A DNA stretch of 38,069 nucleotides from Syntrophaceae bacterium. GTDB lineage: Bacteria; Desulfobacterota; Desulfomonilia; Desulfomonilales; Desulfomonilaceae. The stretch's first letter is position 1, and each line of letters begins with the position of its first letter. Positions 36,741 to 38,069 of the stretch are shown in pieces. The notes under the pieces were generated by a model that did not search any database, was not told where the DNA came from, and was given only the letters and a program-made list of their open reading frames with translations. Location of the stretch: contig JARLHM010000044.1 of the NCBI GenBank assembly GCA_031292235.1, positions 1-38,069 on the forward strand, written 5' to 3'. The position numbers were made by a program, and so were the translations under genes.

Positions 36741-37250
36741 ATGGAATACAAACATGTAAATGGCCAGGCCTATTGCCGTTATGCCGCAACTCCGCCGATC
36801 ATAAACTCCCCACTAGCGGATCAATATGGGATCGAAGTGTTTTCACCCGTGAGCGTCGAAGAGGGTCGATACGTCAAACTAAGGGTTGTTTTGCAAGACC
36901 GGCCAGGCAGGATAACCTGTCACGCCCGGATTGACTATGCGAAGAGGGTTGAATCCGGAAACCAATACAGAGTGGGGTTCAGTCATCTTTCCTTGACTGA
37001 TGAGGAATTTCGGTTGCTTCTCCAGAGTTTTGTGGATGAGTCGGAGCGGGTCTTGGAGTTGACGGAGAGTGTCAGAGACAAAGGAGCGGAAGCGCCGTCA
37101 GTCACAGGAATGGAAGGTCTCGAGAAGATCACCAGGATAAAGGCTGTCACTCTCTCTGTCAGTCTTATTGAAGAGATTGACATGAAAAGAGGAGATGAGT
37201 CTTTCTCTGATTTTGTGGCAAAAGCCGTTAGAGATTACGTCAAGCGCTGA
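36741..37250 (+). CDS. PilZ-like domain fused to a ribbon-helix-helix domain
   Basis: A 169-residue protein 22 bases after the Ntn hydrolase gene with AAGGAGAGG before its ATG. Residues 30-105 resemble a PilZ beta barrel (VKLRVVLQDRPGRITCHARI ... YRVGFSHLSLTDEEFRLLL), but the c-di-GMP residues RxxxR and (D/N)xSxxG are not evident. After a linker, residues 133-169 look like a ribbon-helix-helix DNA-binding unit (AVTLSVSLIEEIDMKRGDES then FSDFVAKAVRDYVKR). It may regulate its own operon. Assignment of both domains is by pattern only. Confidence 0.6.
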   Translation: MEYKHVNGQAYCRYAATPPIINSPLADQYGIEVFSPVSVEEGRYVKLRVVLQDRPGRITCHARIDYAKRVESGNQYRVGFSHLSLTDEEFRLLLQSFVDESERVLELTESVRDKGAEAPSVTGMEGLEKITRIKAVTLSVSLIEEIDMKRGDESFSDFVAKAVRDYVKR

Positions 37251-37329
37251 AATACATCCCAAGATTTTTATTCCCATAAAGGTTGCTGCAGACGGTTCGG
37301 ATCGCTTGAAACGTTCCAGCCTTTCATGG

Positions 37330-37431
37330 TCAGCCTACGCCATCTGTGATCCCCTGACGCAGTGTGGACTGGACCTGTATGTGAAGGAGGGGAAAGTTAT
37401 CAAGGTAGACGGGAGCAAGGAACAAAAATAA
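37330..37431 (+). pseudogene. Remnant of a molybdopterin oxidoreductase N-terminus
   Basis: The end of the 78-aa track ORF reads YAICDPLTQCGLDLYVKEGK followed by VIKVDGSKEQ. This resembles the N-terminal iron-sulfur lead-in of Mo/W-bis-MGD oxidoreductases (C..x..CG..vyVkdGkvvkveG..e.p). A TAA stops the frame directly after and the expected Cys-Lys-Gly block (LC.KG) is not found in any frame downstream. The upstream residues do not continue the match. I read it as a decayed gene fragment. Confidence 0.45.
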
Positions 37432-37625
37432 AGCATTTCGGCTCACTCAGAAGTGGGGGGGAGAAAACTTCCGAGGTCCGAAACGCTTGCCGTTACTATC
37501 GCATTTTTCTAAATATGATGTCAACTTCAAACCAGCCTAACGCTAGAAGTGTAGTCTTTTCTTTCAACTGTTGGTATCTTTGAACCACGCTTGCGCAATA
37601 GCCTTTATCAAATGGAGGAAGTGAC

Positions 37626-38069
37626 ATGAAAGCTCTCGCTTTTAATGTCAATACGGCAAAATTCATAGCGGCAAAAAGCCTTGGAGCTGTGTTCGGCGAT
37701 CGAGTATTTTACAAAGGTCCCTTGCGGACCGTCCGGTTGACGGAAATACCGGAACCTAAAATCAGGGGGCCTGAGTGGGTAAAGATAAAAATCTTGGCGT
37801 GCGGATTCTGCGGAAGCGATCTTAACCTTATCCGGCTGCATGACTCTCCCACAGCCAGTCCATTTACTTCATTCCCCTGCGTCATTGGACACGAAATAGT
37901 GGGCGAGATCCTGGAAACAGGGAAAAATGTTGAATTATTCAAACCTGGCGACCGGGTGGTCATCAATCCGACACTTTCATGCGAAGCCCGCGGTATTTCA
38001 TCCCCTTGTCAGAGCTGCATGGCTGGTAGGCCCGCAAATTGTGACAATTTTGCTCAGGGGGACCTGCCC
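37626..38069 (+). CDS. Zinc-dependent alcohol dehydrogenase (MDR family), 5' part
   Basis: Missing from the ORF track because it runs off the window. From ATG 37626 (GGAGG upstream) 148 codons stay open. The GroES-like domain has the catalytic-zinc residues in LACGFCGSDLN and VIGHEIVGEI. The structural-zinc lobe is CEARGISSPCQSCMAGRPAN followed by C, which has longer spacing between its first two cysteines than horse-liver-type enzymes. PGDRVVINPT is typical. The Rossmann domain lies beyond the window. Substrate unknown. Confidence 0.85.
   Translation, partial: MKALAFNVNTAKFIAAKSLGAVFGDRVFYKGPLRTVRLTEIPEPKIRGPEWVKIKILACGFCGSDLNLIRLHDSPTASPFTSFPCVIGHEIVGEILETGKNVELFKPGDRVVINPTLSCEARGISSPCQSCMAGRPANCDNFAQGDLP

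Noticed and set aside
36741-37250. Functional c-di-GMP receptor
   Set aside because: The RxxxR and (D/N)xSxxG ligand motifs of PilZ are not present, so binding cannot be claimed.

Overview
The window looks like chromosomal DNA of a Gram-negative sulfate-reducing bacterium of the Desulfobacterota (former Deltaproteobacteria). The strongest evidence is an adjacent aprB-aprA-qmoA-qmoB-qmoC cluster, the core of dissimilatory sulfate reduction. A tetraheme cytochrome c3, a heptaheme cytochrome c/cytochrome b fusion, a hydrogenase maturation protease and many Cys-rich small proteins fit the same group. A Desulfomonile- or Syntrophobacter-like organism is my guess from gene content only; I cannot verify the species.

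Layout. 1-3.3 kb: end of a metallo-beta-lactamase-fold hydrolase, an NRDE/TANGO2 protein, a small B-box-like zinc protein, then dnaJ overlapping a hydrogenase maturation protease. 3.4-5.8 kb: cytochrome c3 with its own terminator, then a promoter and the multiheme c/b fusion, ending at a hairpin terminator. 5.9-9.9 kb, minus strand: an Mla-type lipid-transport operon (mlaE, mlaF, mlaD) whose last gene encodes an unfamiliar protein with many W-P-L/F-F repeats. 10.2-18.1 kb, plus strand: dnaE followed by a type IIA topoisomerase pair that looks like topoisomerase IV (parC-parE order). 18.1-20.0 kb: a small stand-alone SHGICPEC zinc protein, about 1 kb without a convincing gene, and a DUF433 antitoxin with a PIN-like partner whose N-terminus looks lost. 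20.1-23.2 kb, minus strand: a three-gene operon (SEC-C/TPR protein, YkgJ-type Cys-cluster protein, exported HEAT-repeat protein).

23.7-30.9 kb: aprBA and qmoABC. Electrons from the quinone pool pass through QmoC, QmoB and QmoA, probably to AprB and AprA, which reduces adenylylsulfate to sulfite. Two stacked hairpins between aprA and qmoA could set the Apr:Qmo ratio. 31-38 kb: a small hypothetical gene, purB with a TTG start, a single-pass membrane protein, an alpha/beta hydrolase, an exported Ntn (penicillin V acylase-like) hydrolase followed by a PilZ-like/ribbon-helix-helix fusion, a decayed N-terminal piece of a molybdopterin oxidoreductase, and the start of a zinc alcohol dehydrogenase.

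The most unusual observation is that the HEAT-repeat gene is longer than the supplied ORF. A start codon overlapping the stop of the preceding gene gives a signal peptide and a first HEAT repeat, and the frame then crosses one in-frame TGA (codon 53, context G-C-S-TGA-N-K-P) with HEAT sequence on both sides. A stem-loop lies just downstream. Either this is a nonsense mutation, or TGA is read as selenocysteine in an undescribed HEAT-repeat selenoprotein.
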